A stretch of 64,000 bases of DNA from Mycolicibacterium rhodesiae (GTDB lineage Bacteria; Actinomycetota; Actinomycetes; Mycobacteriales; Mycobacteriaceae): positions 62,001 to 126,000 of the forward strand of contig NZ_MVIH01000011.1 of the NCBI RefSeq assembly GCF_002086695.1, given 5' to 3'. The position numbers and the translations under genes were made by a program. Positions 34,845 through 43,270 of this stretch are shown piece after piece (the first letter of the stretch is position 1; every line of letters starts with the position of its first letter). The notes beneath the pieces were generated by a model. It did no database searches, was not told the DNA's origin, and was given only the letters and a program-made list of their open reading frames with translations.

Positions 34845-34898
34845 GGCCACACGGTATGGGGGCGCTCTTGACTACAAGTGGATCATCACTGAAGAGCG

Positions 34899-35552
34899 TT
34901 AGTTGGCGGCGATGGCGGTCATCGACTGGCCGAACTGCGCACTCAGAAATCTCCGCGCGCGGTCCTCGGGCCAGCCCAGCACCGTGACGGTGAAGTGGTA
35001 GCCGCTCTGCGGGCCGTAGTGGTAGAGGGTGATGTCGGCGAAGTCCTCGTCGGTGAACGAGTCGGGGAAGTCACCCAGAGTGCGTACCTTGCGGGCGATT
35101 TCGTAGAGCGCGCCGCGATGGCGTGCCGTCGCCTGCCCCAATGACTCGGCCGCCGACTCGTCATGGACCGCGGTCGCGAGAACCAGTTGGACGATGTCGT
35201 CGTAGCGGCGCCAGAACTCCAGATACGAGTCGGCGAGTGCGGCGTACAGCTCGGCCAGCGACTCGCATTGTTCGACCTGGTCCAGGGTGCCCTGCACCAG
35301 ATCCGACGTGGTCCAGCTGTCCATCAATGTGCGCAGCAGACCTTGCTTGCCGCCGCACTGTTGGTACACCGTCCCCGCGGACACCCGGCTGGCCGCGGCG
35401 ATGTCGTTGATGGTCGTGGCGAAATATCCGCGCTCGGCGAAGAGGGTCCGCGCGGCGGCCACCACTGCTTCACGCGTTTGTTCGGCGTACTCGTCTCGGC
35501 GCGAGCGGCGACGTTCCGATGAGTGTTCGTTGGTGCCGGGCGGTGAAGTCAT
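34899..35552 (-). CDS. TetR-family transcriptional regulator
   Basis: 217 residues from ATG 35552. The DNA-binding domain (about 20-70) shows REAVVAAARTLFAERGYFATTINDIAAASRVSAGTVYQQ, a standard TetR helix-turn-helix (only landmarks matter: FAERGY, TTINDIA, VSAGTVY). The C-terminal ligand domain is divergent. It is transcribed away from the SARP-type regulator gene, sharing a 127-bp region with repeated CTGTAG-like heptamers. It probably controls the adjoining hydrolase gene and itself; the ligand is unknown. Confidence 0.87.
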   Translation of the reverse strand: MTSPPGTNEHSSERRRSRRDEYAEQTREAVVAAARTLFAERGYFATTINDIAAASRVSAGTVYQQCGGKQGLLRTLMDSWTTSDLVQGTLDQVEQCESLAELYAALADSYLEFWRRYDDIVQLVLATAVHDESAAESLGQATARHRGALYEIARKVRTLGDFPDSFTDEDFADITLYHYGPQSGYHFTVTVLGWPEDRARRFLSAQFGQSMTAIAAN

Positions 35553-35599
35553 GAGAGACCGAATCCTACAACGGAGGGATGCTGAACCCAGTGAAGCGA

Positions 35600-35648
35600 C
35601 TGTGGATCTATTGTAGCTTTGCTGTATTGACTGTAGTGTCACTGCAGT
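35600..35648 (+). promoter_or_regulatory. Heptamer direct repeats, probable SARP binding sites
   Basis: CTGTGGA (35600), TTGTAGC (35611), CTGTATT (35622), CTGTAGT (35631) and CTGCAGT (35642) start 11, 11, 9 and 11 bp apart. SARP regulators typically bind heptamers repeated every 11 bp overlapping the -35 region. The last repeat lies about 18 bp before a possible -10 (TACCGC, 35667), which is 7 nt before GTG 35680. The last two heptamers also form a near-perfect palindrome (35630-35648, one mismatch pair), which could serve a TetR dimer. Confidence 0.55.
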
Positions 35649-35679
35649 GAGATGGACTGCGGACGCTACCGCGTCGGGG

Positions 35680-38600
35680 GTGGGCGATCCGCAGCTGCGT
35701 GTGCAGATCCTCGGGCCACTGCGGGTGTGGCGGGGCGAGATCGAACTGGACGCCGGACCCCGCCAACAACTCTGTTTGCTCGCGGTGCTGCTGGCCCGGG
35801 CAGGTCAGCCGGTGAGCACCGGTGCGTTGATCGACTTGATCTGGGGCGAACACGCGCCGGACAGCGCCCTCAATGTCATTCATAAGTACGTGGGAGCGCT
35901 GCGCCGGGTCTTTGAACCTTCGTTGCCGCCGCGGAGTTCGGGAACCCATCTGTTCCGGCGGGGCAGCGGGTACATGTTCACCCCCGGAGCGGCAACTCTC
36001 GACCTGGCCGAGTTCGGCCAGGGCGTCGACGCCGCACGGCGCGCGCTGGGAGACAAGCAACCCGAGGTCGCCCTTGGGCATTACGACGGGGCGCTTGCGC
36101 TGTGGCAAGGCGCAGCCGGCGACGGCCTGGACTACGCGTCGTCGGCGGCGACGGTATTCGCCGAACTCAACAATCGATTCTTCGACGCGTGCGTTGCCGC
36201 AGCGGAATTGGCGCTGTCACTGTCCGCGCCGCAGCGCATCACCGCGCCCTTGCGGCTGGCCGCGGCGATGGCTCCGTTGAACGAGCCGGTCCACGCTGCG
36301 CTGGTCTCGGTACTGGCTGCGGAAGGGCAACAAGCGGAGGCGCTCAACCTGTTTCGCGTCACACGCCGCAGACTTGCCGATGAGCTCGGTATCGAGCCGG
36401 GGCAGGCCCTGCATCGCGCGCATCAGCGTGTGCTGCGCCAACAACCGGTGGCTGTCGACACCGCGGTTGCCGAGCCCATGCCGGCGCCGACGAGCGGGGT
36501 GGTGCGGTCGGCGGGGTTCGTCGGACGTCTACGGGAGGCCGCGGTCGTCGCCGGGGTGGTGAACGGTGCGATCGCGGGCGGCGCGGGACTGATGATCGTG
36601 GAAGGCGAGCCGGGGATCGGCAAAACCCGCTTGCTGGAAGAGGTTTGTGCCGCCGCGGAGCGGCACGCGGTGATCGCATGGGCCGACAGTCCGCCGTCGG
36701 CGGGCACCCCGGCGATGTGGCCGTGGGTACAGGCGCTCGGCGCGGTGCTGACAGCACTCCCCGACGATGCTCAGCGGCGCTGGCGCGCCGGGCAGATCGG
36801 CCACCTTCTGGATTCGGCCTCTGACGCGTTGCCGCCCCTGTTACCCGACAGCGGGGCGCGGTTCCGACTGTTCGAACGGGTCACCGCGCTGATCGGGGAA
36901 GCGGCCGCTGCACGGCCCGTCGTGCTGGTCGTCGACGACCTGCACTGGGCCGATCTGCCCTCACTGGAACTGTTCGCGCACTTGGCATCCAGACTGCCCG
37001 ACGGCCTGGCACTCGTCGGTGCGCTGCGAGACAAAGCGCCCGCGCCGCATAACGACCTCACCCGGATGCTCGCGACCGTCAGCCGCGCATCCGGTGTGCG
37101 CCGAATCCGGCTCGAACCCCTGACCCAGTCCGATGTCGCCGATCTGATTCAGATCGAAACCGGGCGACACCACAACGACCAAGTGGTGAGCAGCATCCAC
37201 CAGCGGACCGTGGGGAACCCGTTCTTCGTGCGGGAACTGTCCCGGCTGTTGGCACACCGTGAGACGGCTGGAATTCCCGTCGGCGCGGGGGTACCCGCCA
37301 CCGTGCGCGACATCGTCCTGGATCGCATCACCCAGGTCGACGACGAGGACCAGCGTCTGCTGTTCACCGCTGCCTTGATCGGCCGCGACGTCGACCTGCG
37401 GGTGCTCGCCCACGCGTCGGGACTCGATGTTGAGGCCTGCCTCGATTTCCTCGAGCCGCTGGACGGGCTCGGCATTCTTGCCGCGACGATGGATCCGTTC
37501 CGGTTCCGGTTCGTCCACGACCTGGTACGCGAAGCGGTTGTGGAGCTGGTTCCTGCACACCGAACCGGCCCACTGCATGCCCGCATTTCCGATGCGCTGC
37601 AAGCATTTTCGCCGGAGGGCGACGAAATCCAGGAGCGCCTCGCCCACCACCTCTGGGCTGCCGGCCCGTGCGTGCGGCCGGATCGGACAGCCGCCGCGCT
37701 GATGCAGGCCGCCCGGCGCGCGGTGAGCAAGTGCGCATTCGAAGCGGCCGAGCAGAACCTTCGCGTCGCCATCGAACTGTCCAGGCAAGCTGCCGAGCCG
37801 GAACTGGAACTCGCTGCCCTGACCCAACTCACGGCGATGGTGGGCATGCAGTCGATGTACGGTGCGCGCGGACTGCGGGACATGTTGGAGCGCGCCGAAC
37901 GACTGGCAGTCTCGCTCGGGCGGGAGCGCGATGCTGCCGGATTCCTCTATTCCCGGTGGGCGGCCCATGCGCAGGCCATCGAGCTCGACGTCGCGCGCCC
38001 CCTGGCGCAGCGGTTGCTCGAACAAGGATGCGCATCCGCAGATCCCGTGGTGCGCTCGTACGGTCTCCAGGCGTGGGGCATCCAGCAATGGAACGCCGGC
38101 CACATCGGGGAAGCATTTCGTTATCTCGTGCGCTGCAGGCAGTCGCTACTCGATGAGCTGCGCAACGACGATGACCCGGTATGCCGGGATCTGCAGTGGC
38201 TGATGACCGGAATGCTCGCCGAGACCACTGCACTGCATGGCGATATCGCCGCGGCGAAGGAGTTGTTCGACGTTCTCGAGTCCGCCGCGGGCGCCGAGCC
38301 CTACTTGATCACGGTGTGGGCGGCAATGGCGTGCCGGGCCGCCGCACTCGCCGGTGACCCGGACTGGGCGCTGCGGGTAGTGGCGCGCGGCCTCGAGGTG
38401 GATCCGGGTTTCGAGTTCGTCTTTCTCGGTACGTATCAGAGATTGGCCGGCTGCTGGGCGGCGGCAATGACCGGTGACCGGCCCGTCGATGTGGCCGCAC
38501 GTGACGCCGAAGCGCTGATCGCGGCAAACCTGTTGAACCCGCCTCGTTCTTGTGTCGCGACGTGGTGTGCCCTGGTAGCCGAGATGTGGCTCGAGGCAGG

Positions 38601-38859
38601 CGAACCCGACTGCGCCGCGACCGCGCTCGAGCGAGCCGAGCGCTATCTGCGCGACCACGGCCAGCGGTACTCTGAGGGTCTTTTGCTCCTCATGCGCGCG
38701 CGGCTGGCACACGCCCGCGGTGCTCCGTCGGCTCAGGTTCGCCTCGCGGCGCAACACGCCAGGTCGGTGTCGATGGACCGTGAGGCACATCTGTTCGCCA
38801 AGCGCGCCGAGGCGTTTCTTGCCGAACTCGACTCCGCCGCCATGCAACAGGCGGTCTGA
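35680..38859 (+). CDS. SARP/BTAD-type regulator with ATPase and TPR-like domains
   Basis: 1059 residues from GTG 35680; GTG 35647 would add 11 residues but overlaps the upstream repeats. Order: OmpR-like winged helix (about 5-95, LRVQILGPLRVWRG), BTAD helical domain (about 105-250, ending DELGIEPGQALHRAHQRVL), AAA_16 ATPase with Walker A GEPGIGKT (about 320) and Walker B VVDDLHWAD, then a long alpha-helical TPR-like region. No C-terminal LuxR helix-turn-helix is present. This is the large AfsR-like form of SARP, normally an activator of accessory metabolism. Divergent from TetR; an alpha/beta hydrolase gene follows. Confidence 0.87.
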   Translation: MGDPQLRVQILGPLRVWRGEIELDAGPRQQLCLLAVLLARAGQPVSTGALIDLIWGEHAPDSALNVIHKYVGALRRVFEPSLPPRSSGTHLFRRGSGYMFTPGAATLDLAEFGQGVDAARRALGDKQPEVALGHYDGALALWQGAAGDGLDYASSAATVFAELNNRFFDACVAAAELALSLSAPQRITAPLRLAAAMAPLNEPVHAALVSVLAAEGQQAEALNLFRVTRRRLADELGIEPGQALHRAHQRVLRQQPVAVDTAVAEPMPAPTSGVVRSAGFVGRLREAAVVAGVVNGAIAGGAGLMIVEGEPGIGKTRLLEEVCAAAERHAVIAWADSPPSAGTPAMWPWVQALGAVLTALPDDAQRRWRAGQIGHLLDSASDALPPLLPDSGARFRLFERVTALIGEAAAARPVVLVVDDLHWADLPSLELFAHLASRLPDGLALVGALRDKAPAPHNDLTRMLATVSRASGVRRIRLEPLTQSDVADLIQIETGRHHNDQVVSSIHQRTVGNPFFVRELSRLLAHRETAGIPVGAGVPATVRDIVLDRITQVDDEDQRLLFTAALIGRDVDLRVLAHASGLDVEACLDFLEPLDGLGILAATMDPFRFRFVHDLVREAVVELVPAHRTGPLHARISDALQAFSPEGDEIQERLAHHLWAAGPCVRPDRTAAALMQAARRAVSKCAFEAAEQNLRVAIELSRQAAEPELELAALTQLTAMVGMQSMYGARGLRDMLERAERLAVSLGRERDAAGFLYSRWAAHAQAIELDVARPLAQRLLEQGCASADPVVRSYGLQAWGIQQWNAGHIGEAFRYLVRCRQSLLDELRNDDDPVCRDLQWLMTGMLAETTALHGDIAAAKELFDVLESAAGAEPYLITVWAAMACRAAALAGDPDWALRVVARGLEVDPGFEFVFLGTYQRLAGCWAAAMTGDRPVDVAARDAEALIAANLLNPPRSCVATWCALVAEMWLEAGEPDCAATALERAERYLRDHGQRYSEGLLLLMRARLAHARGAPSAQVRLAAQHARSVSMDREAHLFAKRAEAFLAELDSAAMQQAV

Positions 38860-38943
38860 GCGCCTTGCGGTCCATTGCCAGTCCATTCGGTGTCAAGAAG
38901 GACCACCTAACTTGGCAGGCATTCCCGACTACAGGAGCCTGCC

Positions 38944-39810
38944 ATGAGTCTTGTCCGCCATCACACCGTCACGATCGACGGGATCGACGTCTTCTATCGC
39001 GAGGCCGGCGACCCGTCCAACCCGACGATCCTTCTGCTGCACGGGTTTCCGTCCAGCTCGCACATGTTTCGCAATCTCATTGCCTCGCTTGCCGATTCCT
39101 ACCACCTGGTGGCGCCTGACCATGTCGGCTTCGGCCAGTCGGCGATGCCGACGATTCACGAATTCGAGTACAGTTTCGACAATTTGACCGCTGTCACCGA
39201 GAAGCTGATCGCACACCTCGGGCTGGACCGGTTCGCCGTCTACATCCACGACTACGGCGCACCGATCGGGCTGCGGATCGCCAGCGCGGCCCCGGAGCGG
39301 ATCACCGCGATCATCACCCAGAGCGGAAACGCCTACCTGGAAGGGTTCACTCCGTTCTGGGACATCCTGTTCGCCCACGCCAAGGACCGCGCCGCCAACG
39401 AGCGCGGCGTCCGCGAATACTTCACCGCGAGCAAGACGTACTGGCAGTACACCCACGGCGTACCCGAGGATCGGTTGGACCGCATCGCTCCCGAGGCGTG
39501 GCAGCTCGATCAGGCCGGGCTGGACCGCAAGGGCAACGACGAGGTCCAGTTGCAGCTGTTCTGGGACTACCAGTTCAACCTCGACGGCTATCCGGGATTC
39601 CAGGAGTACTTCCGCACCCATCAGCCGCCGCTGCTGGTCACCTGGGGCCGCAACGACGAAATCTTCGGCGCCGCAGGGGCGGAGGCTTTCCGGCGTGACC
39701 TGCCCGACGGGGAGTTCCATCTGCTCGACGCCGGCCACTTCGCGCTCGAGACCCACGGTGAGGAGATCAGTGGCTACATCCGGGAGTTCCTGGGCAAGGT
39801 GAGCCGGTAG
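38944..39810 (+). CDS. Alpha/beta hydrolase, haloalkane dehalogenase/epoxide hydrolase type (1)
   Basis: 288 residues with AGGAG 7 nt before ATG. The nucleophile position in IHDYGAPIG is Asp, as in haloalkane dehalogenases and epoxide hydrolases, not Ser. The oxyanion motif is LLHGFPSSS, the second acid is in WGRNDEIFG, and the His is in AGHFALE. It probably cleaves a carbon-halogen bond or an epoxide; the cap sequence does not tell which. It is very similar to the next gene (39817-40680), to which it is convergent with a 6-nt gap, so the pair arose by duplication. It lies 84 nt after the SARP gene, a likely regulatory target. Confidence 0.84.
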   Translation: MSLVRHHTVTIDGIDVFYREAGDPSNPTILLLHGFPSSSHMFRNLIASLADSYHLVAPDHVGFGQSAMPTIHEFEYSFDNLTAVTEKLIAHLGLDRFAVYIHDYGAPIGLRIASAAPERITAIITQSGNAYLEGFTPFWDILFAHAKDRAANERGVREYFTASKTYWQYTHGVPEDRLDRIAPEAWQLDQAGLDRKGNDEVQLQLFWDYQFNLDGYPGFQEYFRTHQPPLLVTWGRNDEIFGAAGAEAFRRDLPDGEFHLLDAGHFALETHGEEISGYIREFLGKVSR

Positions 39811-39816
39811 GTCTCA

Positions 39817-40680
39817 TCAGAGGTTGGCGGTGAGGAAAGTGCGGATCAACGGCAGGGTCTCGTCGAGCGCACTTTCCAACAAGAAGTGACCGCCGTCGAT
39901 CAGATGAATCTCGGCGTTGGGTAGGTCGACCTTGAAGGCCGCCGCACCGTGCGGACCGAACACCGGATCATTGCGGCCCCATACGGCGAGCAGTGGGACA
40001 CCGGACGCGCGGAAGTAGTCGTGGACGGCGGCGTACAGCGGGGGATTGCTGGCGTAATCGCGGAACAGTGCAAGCTGGATGAGGTCGTTTCCCGGCCGCG
40101 ACAGTCGTGCGTGGTCGGTGATCCAGGTCGTCGGATCGATCAATGTCTCGTCATCGACTCCGGTCAGATACTGCCAGCGGGTCATCTCCAGCGTGAGCGC
40201 CTGACGGACCCCTTCCTCGGTCTGGGTGTTCTGGTGCGCCCAGTAGGCCCACACCACCCTGAAAAAATCGGGTTGAAAGCCTTCCTGGTAGGCATTGCCG
40301 TTCTGGGTGATGATCGCCGCGATCGACGCCGGGTCACGCAGTGCGAGCCGCCAGCCGATCGGCGCGCCGTAGTCGTGGACATACATCGCATACCGGTGCA
40401 CACCCAGGTGGCGCAACAGTCCGGCGGTGAGGTCGGTGAGCGCATCGAAGGTATAGGTGAACTCGTCGGCCGGCGGGGCGTCGGAGAGCCCGAAACCGAG
40501 ATGGTCCGGTGCGATCAGGTGCCACCGGTCGGCCAGCAGCGGCAGGAGGTTGCGAAACATCGATGAACTGGTGGGAAAGCCGTGCAGCAGGACGAGAATC
40601 GGCGCACCGACAGGCCCTGCCTCCCGGTAGAACACCCGATGCCCGTCGATGACCGCGAAACGATGGTGGATGGCGGGCAT
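39817..40680 (-). CDS. Alpha/beta hydrolase, haloalkane dehalogenase/epoxide hydrolase type (2)
   Basis: 287 residues. Same landmarks as its convergent partner: LLHGFPTSS, nucleophile Asp in VHDYGAPIG, WGRNDPVFG and GGHFLLE. Shared blocks such as ITQNGNAYQEGF and WQYLTGV show the two are paralogues across their full length, cap included. Function is inferred to be dehalogenase, epoxide hydrolase or a related Asp-nucleophile hydrolase. Its promoter must lie in the 284-bp region shared with fdxC. Confidence 0.83.
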   Translation of the reverse strand: MPAIHHRFAVIDGHRVFYREAGPVGAPILVLLHGFPTSSSMFRNLLPLLADRWHLIAPDHLGFGLSDAPPADEFTYTFDALTDLTAGLLRHLGVHRYAMYVHDYGAPIGWRLALRDPASIAAIITQNGNAYQEGFQPDFFRVVWAYWAHQNTQTEEGVRQALTLEMTRWQYLTGVDDETLIDPTTWITDHARLSRPGNDLIQLALFRDYASNPPLYAAVHDYFRASGVPLLAVWGRNDPVFGPHGAAAFKVDLPNAEIHLIDGGHFLLESALDETLPLIRTFLTANL

Positions 40681-40964
40681 GGTGCGGATGCTACGAACGC
40701 TCAGTTGACGATCACTGGAGCGCGGAGTTCAGTGCCGATCCCACCGACGGTGTCGGCACGGTCTCCGCGGGTATAGCTCGCTAATATACGAAACGTCTAG
40801 TATCAGTAACCACTCGCAACACCTGTGCCCACCGGCACTCGGATGGACGACAAGTTAGGGCACACTGAGTCGGCTATCCGGTCACCGGCATCGGATACTA
40901 GGCGTTCCCAGCAGCCCCGCAGACGTACAGCCACCCCGAATGAGCAGACCGAGGAGAACCTCAA
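40681..40964. other. 284-bp divergent region before fdxC
   Basis: No gene was seen. It has an AT-rich patch with TAATAT (40782-40787). CTAGTATC (40797-40804) and its reverse complement GATACTAG (40894-40901) lie about 90 bp apart. GATACT at 40894 could be a -10 for fdxC, giving a 5' UTR of about 65 nt. GAGGAGAACC precedes the fdxC GTG and serves as ribosome site. Confidence 0.4.
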
Positions 40965-41288
40965 GTGACGTACACGATCGCCGAGCCCTGCGTCGACATC
41001 AAGGACAAGGCATGTATCGAAGAGTGCCCGGTCGACTGCATCTATGAGGGTGCGCGGATGCTGTACATCCACCCCGACGAGTGCGTCGACTGCGGCGCGT
41101 GCGAGCCGGTCTGCCCCGTCGAGGCGATCTACTACGAGGACGACGTCCCGGATCAGTGGGCCTCCTACACCCAGATCAATGCCGACTTCTTCGCTGAGCT
41201 GGGTTCGCCGGGCGGTGCCTCCAAGGTTGGCCAGACCGACAACGACCCGCAGGTGGTCAAGGACCTGCCGCCGAAGGAAGAGGCCTGA
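40965..41288 (+). CDS. fdxC: FdxC, seven-iron ferredoxin
   Basis: 107 residues from GTG 40965. Cysteines at 9, 17, 21, 25, 40, 43, 46 and 50 match the Azotobacter-type 7Fe ferredoxin spacing: C9, C17 and C50 for a 3Fe-4S cluster and C21, C40, C43 and C46 for a 4Fe-4S cluster. It carries electrons at low potential, for example to P450s. The C-terminal extension (DNDPQVVKDLPPKEEA) is typical of mycobacterial FdxC. It is followed 14 nt later by the aminotransferase gene, as with Rv1177-Rv1178. Confidence 0.94.
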   Translation: MTYTIAEPCVDIKDKACIEECPVDCIYEGARMLYIHPDECVDCGACEPVCPVEAIYYEDDVPDQWASYTQINADFFAELGSPGGASKVGQTDNDPQVVKDLPPKEEA

Positions 41289-41302
41289 CGGCTCACGTCC
41301 CG

Positions 41303-42409
41303 TTGCGCGCGCGGCGTCGTCCGGTATCCGGGGCGCTGCCGGTTTTTCCGTGGGACACCCTCGCCGAGGTGACAGCCACCGCGCGGGCTCACCCGGGCGG
41401 CATCGTCGACTTGTCGGTGGGTACACCGGTCGATCCGGTGGCGCCGGTGATCCGGGAGGCATTGGCTGCAGCCAGCGCGGCGCCGGGATACCCGACGACT
41501 GCGGGAACGCCGGCGTTGCGGGCCTCCGCGGTGGCCGCGCTGCACCGTCGTTACGGCATCACCGATCTGCCGGAGCACGCCGTCTTGCCGGTGATCGGCA
41601 CCAAGGAACTCATCGCGTGGCTGCCGACTCTGCTGGGTCTGGGCGCCGACGATCTGGTCGTCGTTCCGGAGCTGGCGTATCCGACCTATGACGTGGCCGC
41701 GCGGCTGGCGCACGCCCGGGTGAGCCCGGCCGATTCGGTGACCCAGCTCGGGCCCGAGTCGCCCGCGGTGCTGTTCATCAACTCGCCGAGCAACCCGACC
41801 GGCAAGGTTCTGGGCCGCGACCACCTGCGCAAGGTCGTCGAATGGGCCCGCGAACGCGGCACGCTCGTGGTGTCCGACGAGTGCTACCTGGGCCTGGCCT
41901 GGGAGGAAGAGCCGACGTCGGTTCTGCATCCGTCGGTCAGCGACGGCGACCACACCGGGCTGCTGGCGGTGCACTCGCTGTCGAAGAGTTCGTCGCTGGC
42001 GGGGTATCGGGCCGGGTTCGTCGCCGGCGACCCCGATGTCGTCGCCGAGCTGCTCGCGGTGCGCAAGCATGCCGGGATGATGGTGCCGGGTCCGGTGCAG
42101 GCGGCGATGGTGGCCGCGCTCGACGACGACACCCATGAACGAGAACAGCGGCAGCGCTATGCGCGCCGCCGCGATGTCATGCTGGCCGCGATGCGGTCGG
42201 CGGGTTTCACCGTCGACCACTCCGAGGCCGGTCTGTATCTATGGGCCACCCGCGGCGAGCCGTGCCGGACGACGCTGGCGTGGCTGGCCGAGCGTGGCAT
42301 CCTCGTCGCCCCTGGGGAGTTCTACGGAGCCCGTGGTGCACAGCATGTCCGGGTGGCTCTGACCGCGACGGACGAACGTATCGCCGCCGCGGTGGAGCGA
42401 CTGGCCTGA
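41303..42409 (+). CDS. dapC: PLP aminotransferase, probable succinyl-DAP transaminase (Rv1178-like)
   Basis: 368 residues if TTG 41303 is used; no ATG or GTG precedes the conserved LPVFPWDTLAE. Fold type I motifs: SPSNPTGKVLG, SDECYLGLAWEEE, and the PLP lysine in HSLSKSSSLAGYRAGF (about residue 230); the C-terminal Arg is in HVRVALTA. It matches Rv1178, often annotated as N-succinyldiaminopimelate aminotransferase of lysine/peptidoglycan synthesis, though M. tuberculosis has another DapC (Rv0858c). dapD and dapE also occur in this window. The gene symbol is therefore provisional. Confidence 0.8.
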   Translation: MRARRRPVSGALPVFPWDTLAEVTATARAHPGGIVDLSVGTPVDPVAPVIREALAAASAAPGYPTTAGTPALRASAVAALHRRYGITDLPEHAVLPVIGTKELIAWLPTLLGLGADDLVVVPELAYPTYDVAARLAHARVSPADSVTQLGPESPAVLFINSPSNPTGKVLGRDHLRKVVEWARERGTLVVSDECYLGLAWEEEPTSVLHPSVSDGDHTGLLAVHSLSKSSSLAGYRAGFVAGDPDVVAELLAVRKHAGMMVPGPVQAAMVAALDDDTHEREQRQRYARRRDVMLAAMRSAGFTVDHSEAGLYLWATRGEPCRTTLAWLAERGILVAPGEFYGARGAQHVRVALTATDERIAAAVERLA

Positions 42410-42447
42410 GCCAGCCGCTCCACCCAAGCGGGGTCAGAAACGCAGCG

Positions 42448-43086
42448 TCAGTTCATGTTCCAGGGTTCGCCGTAGGTGGTGACGCTGTCGCCGGCCTTGG
42501 AGATCAGGCGGGCGAAGGGGCGCAGCAGCACGCCGCCGGCCGCGCCGGTGACGGTGCCGTGGGCGTTGGCCACCGCGACCGAGCCGTTGGGGCCCGAGAC
42601 GTCGACGGAGAACGTGGCGACTTCCTGGATACCGGGGCCGTTGCCCAGGTCAGCGGAGATCGACACACCCGGGAACAGGTTCGGGGTGATCACCGAACCG
42701 AGCGGGTTGAAGCCCGTCGGGGAGATGTTGGCGTCGTCGAGCAGGATGTTGGGGGTGGTGTAGCTGAAGTTGATGCCCACACCCAGCGACCACGGGAAGC
42801 CCACCTGGTAGCCCAGCTCCAAGGTGCCCGCGAACTCATCGGCACCCGGGCCGACCACGCTGTAGACAGCCTTGCCGGAGTGGAACCACTCCCGGGTCAG
42901 CCGGTTGCGGTCCAAGGGGAACACCCCATTGAGGAAGGTGTCCCACTGCTGAATCGTCATCGTCCGGCCACCGCCGTCGACCAGACTCAGCTCATTGTCC
43001 AAACCTGCGTGCGACGTGCCTGTTCCGACGAAGAGTGCCGCGACGGCGGCGATCATCGCCACCAGCACTCGACCCACGTATTTCAT
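42448..43086 (-). CDS. mspA: MspA-family outer-membrane porin
   Basis: 212 residues with a signal peptide ending SHA before GLDNELSLVDG. The mature chain follows M. smegmatis MspA almost residue for residue (WDTFLNGVFPLDRNRLTREWF, ending TYGEPWNMN). MspA octamers form the main hydrophilic pore of the mycolate outer membrane. In the constriction MspA has D90-D91-G-D93; here it reads D90-D91-A-N93, so one acidic residue is replaced. The loop after it (ISPTGFNPLGS) is one residue longer. The 184-bp upstream region holds a possible TTGACC -35. It is convergent with the aminotransferase gene. Confidence 0.93.
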   Translation of the reverse strand: MKYVGRVLVAMIAAVAALFVGTGTSHAGLDNELSLVDGGGRTMTIQQWDTFLNGVFPLDRNRLTREWFHSGKAVYSVVGPGADEFAGTLELGYQVGFPWSLGVGINFSYTTPNILLDDANISPTGFNPLGSVITPNLFPGVSISADLGNGPGIQEVATFSVDVSGPNGSVAVANAHGTVTGAAGGVLLRPFARLISKAGDSVTTYGEPWNMN

Positions 43087-43270
43087 GCTGACCCCTTGTG
43101 CTCAGTGGTTCGACGGTGATCGGGGGGCCCGGTTCACCGAGGTTTCTGGCGCCGTGACGGGCCTCACAGCCAGTCATGACAAAAGCCTCATCGGCAACAG
43201 ATGCAACAGTGTTACCAGGTTGGTCAAAAAATTTCTCGATAAGTGCGGCGCGGCTGCTTGACTGCTCTGA

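Noticed and set aside
40797..40901. CTAGTATC / GATACTAG as a single operator before fdxC
   Set aside because: The halves are about 90 bp apart, too far for one dimer, and 8-bp pairs at that distance can arise by chance. It is noted only in the region entry.
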